The notes under the pieces: generated by a model
Told to the model about the DNA's origin: nothing
Databases searched by the model: none
Seen by the model: only the letters and a program-made list of their open reading frames with translations
Source of the DNA: Terrisporobacter vanillatitrophus
GTDB lineage: Bacteria > Bacillota > Clostridia > Peptostreptococcales > Peptostreptococcaceae
Direction of reading: 5' to 3'
NCBI RefSeq assembly: GCF_051148895.1
Contig: NZ_CP154625.1
Location: 1,488,001-1,552,000, forward strand
DNA: 64,000 nucleotides
Shown here: positions 24,611 to 33,204 of the stretch, piece after piece
Layout: the number at the start of each line of letters is the position of its first letter
Numbering within the stretch: position 1 is the stretch's first letter
Made by a program: the position numbers and the translations under genes

Positions 24611-25021
24611 ATGATTAATGAAAAAACGAAAAAAGTATCACCATCTATAGATGAATGGCTTAAAGAAGCAAAAGCGGATCCAATGGCTATACAGAATGGG
24701 ATGTTTTTAGTCCATAATGGCGTTGTGCGTCATACACCCAAAGCCAAAGTCCGCGAAGGGCTTGATGATGGTTCGTTGGTAAAAGGAATGGAATTTGCAT
24801 ATGATGCAGCGAAAGTGAATGCGATGATTGCTGAAACTTATAAAATGGATGGCATCTTCTATGTTAAAGTTTGGCTTAATGAAGGCCAGCTAGAGCTCGG
24901 TGATGACATAATGTATGTACTGATAGGTGGCGACATCAGACCACATGTTGTCGATGCCTTACAATTCTTGGTTGGAAAGATCAAAAACGAATGTGTTACC
25001 GAAATCGAACAAAAATTTTAA
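24611..25021 (+). CDS. moaE: Molybdopterin synthase large subunit-like protein MoaE
   Basis: The 136-residue protein matches MoaE: MFLVHNGVVRHTPKAKVREG, GMEFAYDAAKVNAMIAETY, KVWLNEGQLELGDDIMYVLI and a conserved IRPHVVDALQFLVGKIKNEC. MoaE with MoaD puts sulfur into precursor Z to make molybdopterin. No moaD or other moa gene is in the window. Its codon use is clearly more G+C-rich than the neighbours, and palindromic repeats border the block on both sides (24290 and 25049), so it looks like a transferred cassette. Confidence 0.85.
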   Translation: MINEKTKKVSPSIDEWLKEAKADPMAIQNGMFLVHNGVVRHTPKAKVREGLDDGSLVKGMEFAYDAAKVNAMIAETYKMDGIFYVKVWLNEGQLELGDDIMYVLIGGDIRPHVVDALQFLVGKIKNECVTEIEQKF

Positions 25022-25048
25022 ATGACGTTAGGTTGTCCAGGCAGATAT

Positions 25049-25125
25049 TAGCAACTGAGCCACTGAGTGTCTCAGAATTTCCCCCGGGGGTAAAGTTCTT
25101 GACAGCTTATGTCAAGAACTTGCTA
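25049..25125. repeat. 77-bp triple-palindrome repeat, copy 4
   Basis: Full-length copy, one base different from the copy at 22430 (GACAGCTTATGTC against GACAGTTTATGTC). It begins 28 bp after the moaE stop. Confidence 0.9.
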
Positions 25126-25129
25126 TTAT

Positions 25130-25171
25130 TTAATTAATGTATGATATGTTTAAATATCATACATTAATTAA
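25130..25171. repeat. 18-bp perfect inverted repeat
   Basis: TTAATTAATGTATGATAT and its exact complement are separated by 6 bases. It begins four bases after the repeat copy ends. No T-tract follows directly; it may be a transcription stop or the end of a small mobile element. Confidence 0.6.
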
Positions 25172-25345
25172 GAAGTATTTTTATTTAAAAATGTCAATCT
25201 ATCAATAAAAATATAATTATTTATTTAGTTTATGTCGATTATTTACGTCTAAAATACTCATCAAAACCTATATTTAACGAACACTCTATAGTCAACTTTT
25301 ATTTATTTTTATCTTAATATGCATGAGTTGCATGTTATGATAAAG

Positions 25346-25363
25346 TTATTAATGATATCATTA
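25346..25363. promoter_or_regulatory. Operator-like palindrome TAATGATATCATTA
   Basis: The 14-bp perfect palindrome TAATGATATCATTA lies about 70 bp before the gene at 25427. The same core occurs in a perfect 22-bp palindrome at 59207, also upstream of an exported-protein gene, suggesting a shared repressor. Confidence 0.4.
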
Positions 25364-25426
25364 TAATAAGGTTTATCAATTTTTATAATACGATTCTTTC
25401 TATAAATAAATTATCAAGGGGGCATT

Positions 25427-25969
25427 ATGATTAAAAAAATTAGTATTACATTATCAATTATAATAATAGCGATCGGAGTATTTTTTAGTATATTGAATGT
25501 AACTAAATCAACAAGTAAAATAACTCATTCATTAGAACCATTTCATGAAACACTTAAAGAACCAAGTTCTCTTAGTGTTGTTGATTACTCAATGAGACAA
25601 GAAGGATCTTCGGGGAAAATATCAAGAGAAGAACGATATAAGATATCTGTACTAGTAGAAGATTATGAAACAATAGAGAAAATAACCAATATGTTAAATG
25701 ACAAATCAGTTGAAACAATTGAACCATCGGAATTTTATATGTGTTATGAAAATATAGGTGATAAAGTTAGATTCCATATTGAAGCAGCAGTTGATGGTAA
25801 TGTTTCATCCAAATACTATCATCCATATAATATATTTATCCTAAATGATTATACTTTATACATACAAAGCCGTAAAGGCACAGAAGTTAGATGCTTAAAA
25901 AGTTCAGTTACAAGTGATGAATATGAATATATATATAACTTATACTCATCATTACCAAAAAAGAAGTAG
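25427..25969 (+). CDS. Membrane-anchored hypothetical protein
   Basis: The 180-residue protein has an uncleaved N-terminal anchor (residues 5-24, ISITLSIIIIAIGVFFSIL) and an extracellular part with alternating strands and conserved-looking Tyr/His (KYYHPYNIFI). No lipobox. GGGGG precedes the ATG. The stop lies within a bidirectional terminator. Family unknown. Confidence 0.75.
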   Translation: MIKKISITLSIIIIAIGVFFSILNVTKSTSKITHSLEPFHETLKEPSSLSVVDYSMRQEGSSGKISREERYKISVLVEDYETIEKITNMLNDKSVETIEPSEFYMCYENIGDKVRFHIEAAVDGNVSSKYYHPYNIFILNDYTLYIQSRKGTEVRCLKSSVTSDEYEYIYNLYSSLPKKK

Positions 25970-25992
25970 AGTTAATCTACTTCTTTTTTGGT
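25954..25992. terminator. Bidirectional terminator
   Basis: ACCAAAAAAGAAGTAGA and its exact complement form a 17-bp stem around GTTAA, with T-runs on both strands. It serves the 25427 gene on plus and the DUF1906 gene on minus. Confidence 0.9.
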
Positions 25993-26023
25993 ACAATTTA
26001 AATAAACTAATTATCTATTCTTT

Positions 26024-28147
26024 TTATTGTAGAGCAGGAGCTGAACTAAGCATCTGCAATAGACACGCTATAAATTCAACCGTTGCGACAACAATACCAC
26101 TTGTTGCAAGAATGCCTCCCGCTTCTAATAAAAGATACCCTACAGCTACTGCCAGTATAACTTTAGCAGCTGGGTTGGCTTTTGACTCAACAGTATCAAC
26201 AAGTTCTTGTAAATCATTATTAAAATCGTTTGAATAGAAAGTACTACTTAAGGTAAACTCAGAAACAACATTCTCTGAATATTCTGCTTCCTTTTCAAAT
26301 GTTAATTTCATCTGAAGTCCTATACCATACTCAGTATTTTTGTAACCGAATGAAATAGTTCCGTTATCCATTACACTTGTAATATTTTCGTAAAATTCTT
26401 TTATTTTTTTTCCAAGAGGAATCCATGCTAGACCGTTTAATACTGTATCAAGTAGAGACAACTCAAATTTACCATCAGACACTTCAAAACTAAATAATGA
26501 ATTGCCTCCACCCACAGATACGGACCCACCACTTTCAAAAACAACTGTATCTTTACCTATATTTATCTCTTTTTTCCATGTCAATGAATCTGGAACAGAA
26601 ATCTCTACATTAAACAATTTTAGTACATTTGAATATATTGCTTTGACTGTTGGATAATTACTCATATAACTGACACATGTATCTCGTCCTGAATATAAGT
26701 TATTGTCAATTGCTATAGCTCCATCACCTGAACCAATAGTACATTCTTTTATTTGATCAAATGCCCAGTTCTTAGGAAGTGGGTAACCTAAATTTCCAGA
26801 AAAACCTGATGCTAAATCACCTACAAAACTAGTTTCAGCATACCCTGCATTAGATACTCTAGAACAAATATTTCTAGCACCATAGACACCTATTTTATAA
26901 TTATGAGGATTGTTAGAAGAAAACGTATTATGTATTGCCCTAAAGTAAGGAATAATATTAGTTGAAACATCTCCATCCATAGCATCAAAATCTACAGCAA
27001 AATAAATTGTAGAACCATTTGGAATCTTATATTCTCTTGCATTAATTAAACATTCTGTGGCATCTAAATTTCCTTGAATTGAATTAAAGTAACTTAAATA
27101 ATTTCCTGATTTTTGAAAAATAGGGAACCAGTTCATATTATTTTTTAATATTAACTCAATCTCAGGCACCGTTACTCTTTTACTTTCACCACCAGCTATA
27201 TACCTACCAGCATATTTATATCCATGAGCTTTTAACGTGTCAATTCTTGCTTGATTTAATGGAGTAGCACAGTCAAAAGCCTGTCCTTTTCTATCCCTAT
27301 CTCCATGTGATAATAATAATGACATCCATGTTTGCTTACCACAATAACCATCAGGAGTTAACATATGGAATGATTGGAATTCTTTTAGAGCAGCAAGTGT
27401 TCCATTTCCAAATACACCTGTAAAGCCTGTAGGATCGAATGTATTACAGTATAGGCAGTATTGCATTATTCTTACATAAACAGCATTCTTACTTCCTGGA
27501 GCTAAAGTTGGCAAAGATGCTTGAGTTCCAGGCCCAAAAACACCGTTAGGTTCAGCTATTCCTCCCTCCACTTGAAGAGCATATATTAGAGCTTTGCATG
27601 TATCTCTTCCATAGATACCATCAGTAGGTCTTAAACCTATCCATTTATAATAGTCTCTGTTCAGCTCCTGTTGTATTTGTCTTATCTTAGGGTCACCAGA
27701 AGTAACTAATGCAAATGCATCCATGTTTAATAAAGCTTTAAATATCATAGGATTTGCAATACCGTTAACATTCGCCCCTGCTAAACCAGCAGATACTTGA
27801 AATCTTTTTATCCCTGCTTCAGTTTCATCACCAAAGATACCTTCTTCAAAATATCCGGGAGAGAATCCTTTACACCACATAGCTCCTTGAAGTATATAAA
27901 CTAATCGTTGTGTTTTATCACTAGGAATCAGATTTTTTTGTAAAGTTGGGCATGCTTCCTCTGTAGCTGGTCCAAATGTTCCATTTGGCGTACTTATTCC
28001 TGTCTCTATTTGTAAAGCCCTTATCAATCCCTTTATTGTATTCCATCCAGTAAATCCATCTTCATCAAGTGTAACCCAGTTAGGGTTGTTAGAATATGTA
28101 GAATTCAAATATCTCTGAGTTTTTAAAACCATTTCATCTTTTACCAT
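26024..28147 (-). CDS. Peptidoglycan-binding repeats plus DUF1906 glycoside-hydrolase-like protein
   Basis: The 707-residue protein has four repeats of peptidoglycan-binding type in residues 1-290 (DGFTGWNTIKGLIRALQIE, GIFGDETEAGIKRFQ, DGIYGRDTCKALIYALQ, GVFGNGTLAALKEFQ). Residues about 295-500 are a DUF1906/Rv2525c-like TIM barrel: KAHGYKYAGRYIAGG, NWFPIFQ, STIYFAVDFDAMDGDV, YKIGVYGARNIC and WAFDQIKE. The C-terminal 200 residues are an unassigned beta-rich region ending in hydrophobic AAKVILAVAVGYLLLEAGG. There is no signal peptide, so release would need a holin, lysis or a dedicated route. GGAG precedes the start. Likely binds or cleaves cell wall. Confidence 0.85.
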   Translation of the reverse strand: MVKDEMVLKTQRYLNSTYSNNPNWVTLDEDGFTGWNTIKGLIRALQIETGISTPNGTFGPATEEACPTLQKNLIPSDKTQRLVYILQGAMWCKGFSPGYFEEGIFGDETEAGIKRFQVSAGLAGANVNGIANPMIFKALLNMDAFALVTSGDPKIRQIQQELNRDYYKWIGLRPTDGIYGRDTCKALIYALQVEGGIAEPNGVFGPGTQASLPTLAPGSKNAVYVRIMQYCLYCNTFDPTGFTGVFGNGTLAALKEFQSFHMLTPDGYCGKQTWMSLLLSHGDRDRKGQAFDCATPLNQARIDTLKAHGYKYAGRYIAGGESKRVTVPEIELILKNNMNWFPIFQKSGNYLSYFNSIQGNLDATECLINAREYKIPNGSTIYFAVDFDAMDGDVSTNIIPYFRAIHNTFSSNNPHNYKIGVYGARNICSRVSNAGYAETSFVGDLASGFSGNLGYPLPKNWAFDQIKECTIGSGDGAIAIDNNLYSGRDTCVSYMSNYPTVKAIYSNVLKLFNVEISVPDSLTWKKEINIGKDTVVFESGGSVSVGGGNSLFSFEVSDGKFELSLLDTVLNGLAWIPLGKKIKEFYENITSVMDNGTISFGYKNTEYGIGLQMKLTFEKEAEYSENVVSEFTLSSTFYSNDFNNDLQELVDTVESKANPAAKVILAVAVGYLLLEAGGILATSGIVVATVEFIACLLQMLSSAPALQ

Positions 28148-28389
28148 TTTATTATCACTCCTTTTTCTTTTATCTACTATTTAAGAATGCTGTATTTTTT
28201 ATTTTGTAAACCTTTAAATCATTTTGAATAAAAATATTTATTTAATAAACTTGCTTTACAATTACGTCAAAAAACTTTTTAATTAGTCTAGTAATATATT
28301 TTTTTATAAATAAAATAAATCATTGCACATTACAGGATAATCAATTACGGTATAATTAATCAAATTTTTATGTTGAAGGAGATTTTAGT

Positions 28390-28827
28390 ATGAATTTAAA
28401 AATAGTTAGTATATGTATAGTAATAGTGTCAATTTTTATGTTTGGCTGTAGCAAAAAAAACGATTCTCCATCTGATACATCATCAAGTTTATCAGCAGAA
28501 AATGAAGATAATAAACAAAATAAGATTGAGGAATTAAAAGAAAAATTATCTAAGGCTTCCAACTATGGCGAATCTAATCCAATAGAACGTACTATGGATG
28601 AATCTATAGAATATGCAAAAAGTAACTTACCAGAAGGTATTAAAGAAGTAAAAAGTACCTTTAACTCTGATAACGGAACGACTCAAGTTATATATGAAGA
28701 AAATGACATGTATTTTCGTGTAACATATATGCACCCATTTAAAGAAGATGGAAATAATGTAGATGAGTATGATTTAGAAAAAACAGTAGGAATAACTCTA
28801 TGGATGAAAGAATCTTTAGATAAATAA
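28390..28827 (+). CDS. Small lipoprotein, paralogue of the pseudogene at 59503
   Basis: The 145-residue protein has a signal and lipobox MFGC (Cys20), a Ser/Asp/Glu linker, and a C-terminal domain ERTMDESIEYAKSNLPEGIK, EVKSTFN, YEENDMYFRVTYMHPF, DEYDLEKTVGI. The same domain order is seen in the broken gene at 59503. AAGGAG precedes ATG. Expected on the outer membrane face; function unknown. Confidence 0.85.
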   Translation: MNLKIVSICIVIVSIFMFGCSKKNDSPSDTSSSLSAENEDNKQNKIEELKEKLSKASNYGESNPIERTMDESIEYAKSNLPEGIKEVKSTFNSDNGTTQVIYEENDMYFRVTYMHPFKEDGNNVDEYDLEKTVGITLWMKESLDK

Positions 28828-28858
28828 ATTATTTAAATAAAGTGTGTACTTTTATTAT

Positions 28859-28920
28859 TAGCAACTGAGCCACTGAGTGTCTCAGAATTTCTGCCTGGGG
28901 TGCAGTTCTTGACAGTTTAT
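28859..28920. repeat. Palindromic repeat, copy 5, right end lost
   Basis: TAGCAACTGAGCCACTGAG...CTGCCTGGGGTGCAGTTC..., then AGACTATTAAAATCAC replaces the right hairpin arm. It begins 31 bp after the lipoprotein stop. Confidence 0.8.
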
Positions 28921-28999
28921 AGACTATTAAAATCACTAGGTTGATGACATTGCCCTTGAGGGGTGGCGTTCTAAAATGCGGATTTTACACTTTAAGACA

Positions 29000-29037
29000 A
29001 ATTAACCTGATGTTTCCAACGGGTTAATTGTTTTTTA
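29000..29037 (+). terminator. Terminator
   Basis: AATTAACC and GGGTTAATT pair around a 13-base loop, followed by GTTTTTT. It lies downstream of the truncated repeat. Confidence 0.7.
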
Positions 29038-29109
29038 TACATTTAATTCATTTTGATAGAGTATTTGTTTCTATTTAAACCTTTAGACCAACCTAAATTT
29101 AACTGCTTG

Positions 29110-29274
29110 TTAAGACTTATTATATTTGATAAATAATCCTAGCATTATTAAGTAAATAACTATAAATAAAAGTGAGTATATGTTTAAAGAAAAGCCATAA
29201 CTTTTATAATATACAGTTATGAAAGTTATAATACTTAATAGTATTATAATTTTATGTGTGAGAGAAAAATTCAT
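29110..29274 (-). CDS. 54-residue two-helix membrane protein
   Basis: From ATG 29274 on the minus strand, with AAAGGAG seven bases upstream, the frame reads MNFSLTHKIIILLSIITFIT to LFIKYNKS. Two hydrophobic helices (about 9-23 and 30-48) are separated by YYKSYGFSLN. The good ribosome site and clean membrane topology argue for a real gene. The 29275-29569 stretch beyond it is A+T-rich with nothing I can identify. Confidence 0.6.
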   Translation of the reverse strand: MNFSLTHKIIILLSIITFITVYYKSYGFSLNIYSLLFIVIYLIMLGLFIKYNKS

Positions 29275-29569
29275 AGATTTACTCCTTTAATTAATAAAAA
29301 ATTAATTTTCATTCTTTTTTTTATAATGATAAAATACCCCCTTAATTTATATTTAATATATTTATTCTACTTTAATATGATAGGAATCCTTTAATTTTTA
29401 TAAAATTAATAAAGTTTTATTGAAAAATAGAAATATGCCAAATTCAATAGGAACCATATTTTATAGGCAAAAATAATAGATAAAAAGCTTATTAATAAAT
29501 CAGAGTATATTTCTTCATGGTTATTTTTTAACAAAAAAAGAGCCACACAGAAGTGTAGCAATTTTAGAA

Positions 29570-29632
29570 AGAGGTTCTCCTCTATGATGCCCTGTAGTGA
29601 AGTTCTTGATAGTTTATGTCAAGAACTTGCTA
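29570..29632. repeat. Palindromic repeat, copy 6, variant left arm
   Basis: The left arm is AGAGG/CCTCT, the centre ATGATGCCCTGTAGTG, and the right arm the usual GTTCTTGATAGTTTATGTCA followed by AGAACTTGCTA. The right end is joined to a P-loop gene fragment on the minus strand. Confidence 0.7.
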
Positions 29633-29857
29633 ATTGAGAAAATCACTATATATATCAACTATAAAAATTATGAAGAAATGGACATCTCCAAACTCTAATT
29701 GGGCGTCTACTTTAGGCCAGCTCACAATTATGTTTGGAGACGGAATATGAAAGAACAAAATATTGGTATATTTCTTACGGTTCTTGTTTGTAAAGGTTTT
29801 TGCGAACTCACTTTTTCCCATCCCTGCAATTCCAGTCACAATAAGGAGTGTATGTTC
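29630..29857 (-). pseudogene. P-loop NTPase fragment
   Basis: The minus frame reads EHTLLIVTGIAGMGKSEFA, a strand plus a Walker A motif (GxxGMGKS) of the STAND/NB-ARC or AAA type, then about 50 residues that lose resemblance and end in the palindromic repeat. Sequence before EHTLL is cut by a stop next to the TetR gene. The fragment therefore lacks both ends. Confidence 0.5.
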
Positions 29858-29868
29858 CTAAAGTTTTT

Positions 29869-30444
29869 TCACTTTGCTATTTGATCAACACCAAAAGTTA
29901 GTAATTCTCCACTTAATTTAATCAGTCGTTCCAAAGGGATTTTTTTCCCATCTAAAACCCATTGACGATACATGTTAATAGAACTCCCAGATAAGAATGT
30001 ATTGATGAGATTCTGTTCTTCCTGTGGATATTTTGCATAAGGATTGTAGCGACTCCTATTATGCTGTAGAAAGGTATTCTGAAAAGCTTTATTGCAAAAA
30101 TCCTGATATTCGGGAGCGCAAATCAGGCGTTCAATATATGGTTCGCTATGAGCAAGAAACTCAAAAAAAACACGGTTTACTTCCAACATAGGCATTGGAA
30201 GTGGGACTGCGTCTATTTTTTTGTAATAAGCGTCGGCAATATCCCCAAGCATATCTTCAAACAATGCTTCAATTGACGTATAGTGCAGATAAAATGTTTT
30301 GCGGTGGATCTGTGCACGTTCTGCTAATTCTTTGATTGTGATTTCAAAAGGATTCATTTCACAAATCATATCTTTGAATGTATTCTTAATTGCAGCTCTT
30401 GTTTTCTTAACTCTTAAATCTATTTTTCTTCCATTATTTTTCAT
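29869..30444 (-). CDS. TetR/AcrR-family regulator
   Basis: The 191-residue protein has a TetR N-terminal HTH (residues about 10-57: TRAAIKNTFKDMICEMNPFE, ITIKELAERAQIHRKTFYLH) and a helical ligand-binding half (LPMPMLEVNRVFFEFLAHSE, LINTFLSGSSINMYRQW). ATG 30444 is preceded by AAAGGAG nine bases upstream; an upstream extension of 20 codons has no site. It is divergent from a cupin/CMD/hydrolase operon and probably represses it through the palindrome at 30591. More G+C-rich than average. Confidence 0.9.
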   Translation of the reverse strand: MKNNGRKIDLRVKKTRAAIKNTFKDMICEMNPFEITIKELAERAQIHRKTFYLHYTSIEALFEDMLGDIADAYYKKIDAVPLPMPMLEVNRVFFEFLAHSEPYIERLICAPEYQDFCNKAFQNTFLQHNRSRYNPYAKYPQEEQNLINTFLSGSSINMYRQWVLDGKKIPLERLIKLSGELLTFGVDQIAK

Positions 30445-30550
30445 AAAATCAGGCTCCTTTGTATAAATAATATCCATTGCAAATAATTGTGTGGCATAAA
30501 CCACTTATTTTATAAAGTTGGAAATTGAAAATGGTTAATACATTTATTAT

Positions 30551-30613
30551 AATATCCATAAAAGAATAAATCAACACGTGGATATTAAAATGCCATTTGC
30601 GGTTACCATGGCA
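30551..30613. promoter_or_regulatory. Divergent regulatory region with operator-like repeats
   Basis: TGCCAT (30591-30596) and ATGGCA (30608-30613) form a dyad, and AATATCCA (30551) pairs with TGGATATT (30579). Both lie between the TetR gene and the operon it faces, where the repressor should bind. Confidence 0.5.
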
Positions 30614-30662
30614 GAATAAAAAGTAACAAAAAAATAAATAGATTCGAAAGGAAAAATATAAA

Positions 30663-31100
30663 ATGAAAATTAACAATGAACAGGAATTTGAGCAGATTAA
30701 TGTTTTTGGAAAAGGTATGGAGAACTCCATGTTTGCACAATATTTTGTAGGAAATTCTTACCTAAATCCATTGACAAAACCAGGTGAGACACCAGTGTTT
30801 TTAGCAAACGTAACATTTGAGCCAGGATGTCGCAATAATTGGCATATCCATCATGCAAAATCTGGCGGTGGACAGATGCTAATCTGTACAGCTGGTGAAG
30901 GCTGGTATCAGGAAGAAGGAAAAGAAGCAGTAAGTCTTCAGCCAGGTTCATTTATCATGATCAAACCAGAAGTAAAGCATTGGCATGGAGCAAAAGCAGA
31001 CAGCTGGTTCTCCCATATCGCAGTAGAGGTTCCTGGAGAAGAATGTTCCAATGAATGGTGTGAACCTGTATGTGATGAAGAATATGGTAAATTAAAATAA
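30663..31100 (+). CDS. Cupin-domain protein
   Basis: The 145-residue protein is a single cupin barrel. Motif 1 is NWHIHHAKSGGGQMLICTAGEG (split: NWHIHHAKSGGG and QMLICTAGEGWY) with His ligands; motif 2 is LQPGSFIMIKPEVKHWHGA. Such cupins act as isomerases, decarboxylases or dioxygenases on small acids. It heads a three-gene operon with a carboxymuconolactone-decarboxylase homologue, a common pairing. Composition is richer in G+C than flanks, as in Lachnospiraceae genes. Confidence 0.9.
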   Translation: MKINNEQEFEQINVFGKGMENSMFAQYFVGNSYLNPLTKPGETPVFLANVTFEPGCRNNWHIHHAKSGGGQMLICTAGEGWYQEEGKEAVSLQPGSFIMIKPEVKHWHGAKADSWFSHIAVEVPGEECSNEWCEPVCDEEYGKLK

Positions 31101-31131
31101 TAGTAGATTCTTATCTAGAAAGGAAAATAAG

Positions 31132-31854
31132 ATGGAAGATAGATTTGGATTACAAGCTACGGACCCGGAATTTGCAGAGAGAATGGAAGCATTTGCACTG
31201 AATGAAGTTGTAAATGAACCAGGGATGGAACTGGACGATAAGACAAGAAATATTGCTATCATGGCATCATTAATGGGATGTCAGGCAATTGATTTATACA
31301 AGGTTGTATTAGAAAAAGCATTAGATGGTGCAGTTACACAAGTAGAAGCAAAAGAAATTGTTTATCAGGCATGTGACTACTTAGGATTTGGAAAAGCGTA
31401 TCCATTTATTCAGGCTACCAATGAGGTTATGAAGAATAAAGGAATTGCATTACCACTGGAAGGACAGGCAACTACAACAATGGAAGACCGTCTGGAAAAA
31501 GGTGTGCAGGCACAGGTCAGTATTTTTGGACCGGCAATGAGTGAAGCATACAAAGCAAGTCATATCAACCGCTGGCTTGCAGCCAACTGTTTTGGAGATT
31601 ATTACACAAGAACAGGCCTTGATTTAAAACAGCGTGAGATGGTTACATTCTGTTTCCTTTTAGCACAGGGAGGTTGTGAGCCACAGCTTACCAGTCATGC
31701 AATGGGAAATATTGCTCTTGGAAATGATAAACTGTTTCTGATGAAAGTGGTATCCCAGTGTATACCTTATGTGGGTTACCCAAGAACTCTGAACGCAGTG
31801 ACTTGTATAAACAATGCATGGGAACAGATGGAAAAGATGATACAGAAAAAATAA
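31132..31854 (+). CDS. Carboxymuconolactone decarboxylase-family protein
   Basis: The 240-residue protein has two CMD-type helical domains. The first (about 15-105) includes NEPGMELDDKTRNIAIMASL, and VEAKEIVYQACDYLGFGKAY; the second (about 130-235) has GLDLKQREMVTFCFLLAQGG and LTSHAMGNIALGN. Neither shows a clear AhpD CxxC pair, so a peroxidase role is unlikely. Members act in aromatic catabolism or as uncharacterised partners of cupins. AAAGGAAA precedes ATG; gap of 31 bp from the cupin gene. Confidence 0.88.
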   Translation: MEDRFGLQATDPEFAERMEAFALNEVVNEPGMELDDKTRNIAIMASLMGCQAIDLYKVVLEKALDGAVTQVEAKEIVYQACDYLGFGKAYPFIQATNEVMKNKGIALPLEGQATTTMEDRLEKGVQAQVSIFGPAMSEAYKASHINRWLAANCFGDYYTRTGLDLKQREMVTFCFLLAQGGCEPQLTSHAMGNIALGNDKLFLMKVVSQCIPYVGYPRTLNAVTCINNAWEQMEKMIQKK

Positions 31855-31888
31855 AATAGAAGAAATGATGATACAGGAGGATATTATA

Positions 31889-32863
31889 ATGGAAAATCAA
31901 AAACTTGAATTAATACAGGAATGGGACAAAACCTTCCCCAAAAGTGAAAAAGTAGATCATAGTAAAATTACATTCCACAATCGTTATGGAATTACATTGG
32001 CAGCAGATATGTATGTGCCAAAGAATGCCCATGGAAAGCTTGCGGCAATCGCAGTTGCAGGACCTTTTGGTGCAGTAAAGGAACAGGCATCTGGTCTTTA
32101 TGCACAGATTATGGCGGAAAGAGGATATCTGACAATTGCATTTGATCCATCTTATACAGGCGAAAGCGGCGGAGAACCAAGATACGTTGCATCCCCTGAT
32201 ATTAACACGGAGGATTTTAGTGCAGCAGTAGATTTCCTTTCTGTACAGGATAATGTAGATCCTGAGAAAATCGGAATTATTGGAATCTGTGGATGGGGCG
32301 GAATGGCCTTAAATGCGGCAGCCATGGATACCAGAATTAAAGCAACAGTTACATCTACCATGTATGATATGAGCCGTGTAACTGCAAATGGATATTTTGA
32401 TTCCATGACAGAAGATGAGCGTTATGCAATGAGAGAACAGTTAAATACACAGAGAACTGTTGATTATAAAAATGGCAGCTATGCACTTGCTGGTGGTCTT
32501 CCAGATGCAGTTTCAGAGGAAGCTCATTTCTTCTTAAAGGATTATTTTGATTACTATAAAACAGAACGTGGTTACCATCCTCGTTCCCTGAATTCAAACG
32601 GTGGCTGGAACATGACATCTTCTCTGTCTTTCTTAAATATGCCAATTCATTGCTATGCAAATGAAATCCGCAATGCAGTTCTTGCTATACATGGAGAGAA
32701 AGCACACTCAGTATACTTTAGCCAGGATGTTTTTAAAAAACTTAAAGGTGATAACAAGGAACTTATGATTATTTCAGACGCGGTTCATACAGATTTATAT
32801 GATAAACTGGATGTAATCCCATTTGATAAAATAGAAGAATTTCTTAAAACAAATTTAAAATAA
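31889..32863 (+). CDS. Alpha/beta hydrolase with Cys nucleophile elbow
   Basis: The 324-residue protein has an alpha/beta-hydrolase core: GITLAADMYVPKN, AIAVAGPFGAVKEQ, DPSYTGESGG, then IIGICGWGGMALN, where the nucleophile elbow GxCxG has Cys in place of Ser. This is seen in dienelactone-hydrolase-like and YcjY-like families. An Asp (MIISDAVHT) and the following His complete a triad. ATG 31889 is preceded by AGGAGG; the in-frame start at 31865 is too far upstream. It closes the TetR-controlled operon. Confidence 0.88.
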   Translation: MENQKLELIQEWDKTFPKSEKVDHSKITFHNRYGITLAADMYVPKNAHGKLAAIAVAGPFGAVKEQASGLYAQIMAERGYLTIAFDPSYTGESGGEPRYVASPDINTEDFSAAVDFLSVQDNVDPEKIGIIGICGWGGMALNAAAMDTRIKATVTSTMYDMSRVTANGYFDSMTEDERYAMREQLNTQRTVDYKNGSYALAGGLPDAVSEEAHFFLKDYFDYYKTERGYHPRSLNSNGGWNMTSSLSFLNMPIHCYANEIRNAVLAIHGEKAHSVYFSQDVFKKLKGDNKELMIISDAVHTDLYDKLDVIPFDKIEEFLKTNLK

Positions 32864-32939
32864 ACAATCAATAACTGTCGGGCACAAAGAGATTTTTGTA
32901 AAGGAAGAAATGAAAAACACAATTAATATTATTGTGAAT

Positions 32940-32975
32940 TAAGCTAGTAAATATTTGCTAGCTTTTATTTATTTT
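32940..32975 (+). terminator. Terminator of the cupin operon
   Basis: AAGCTAG...CTAGCTT with AAATATTT in the middle forms a near-perfect 24-base palindrome followed by TTATTTATTTT. Confidence 0.7.
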
Positions 32976-33050
32976 ATAAAAAAATTTTATATATGTTATA
33001 ATGAATATATATGGTAAAAATTGGATGAATATAGTAAAAATAATATCAAG

Positions 33051-33123
33051 TCAAGTCATTGGAATGACTTGACTATGATGCCTGAGGGTGCAGCTCCTGA
33101 CATAAAATGTCAAGAACTTGCTA
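33051..33123. repeat. Palindromic repeat, copy 7, variant
   Basis: Left arm CAAGTCATT/AATGACTTG (perfect), centre ACTATGATGCCTGAGGG, right arm TGACATAAAATGTCA, end AGAACTTGCTA. It shares the right end with the 77-bp class but has a different left hairpin. Confidence 0.75.
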
Positions 33124-33204
33124 CTAAGTGCGCTTTTTACTACTAAACACGTTTGTGATAAAATGCAATTGTATACTTACTAATTTTCCTAGATGGAGGT
33201 AAAT

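Noticed and set aside
29699..29884. Plus-strand 61-codon frame over the P-loop fragment
   Set aside because: Antisense to a recognisable Walker A motif; no supporting signals.
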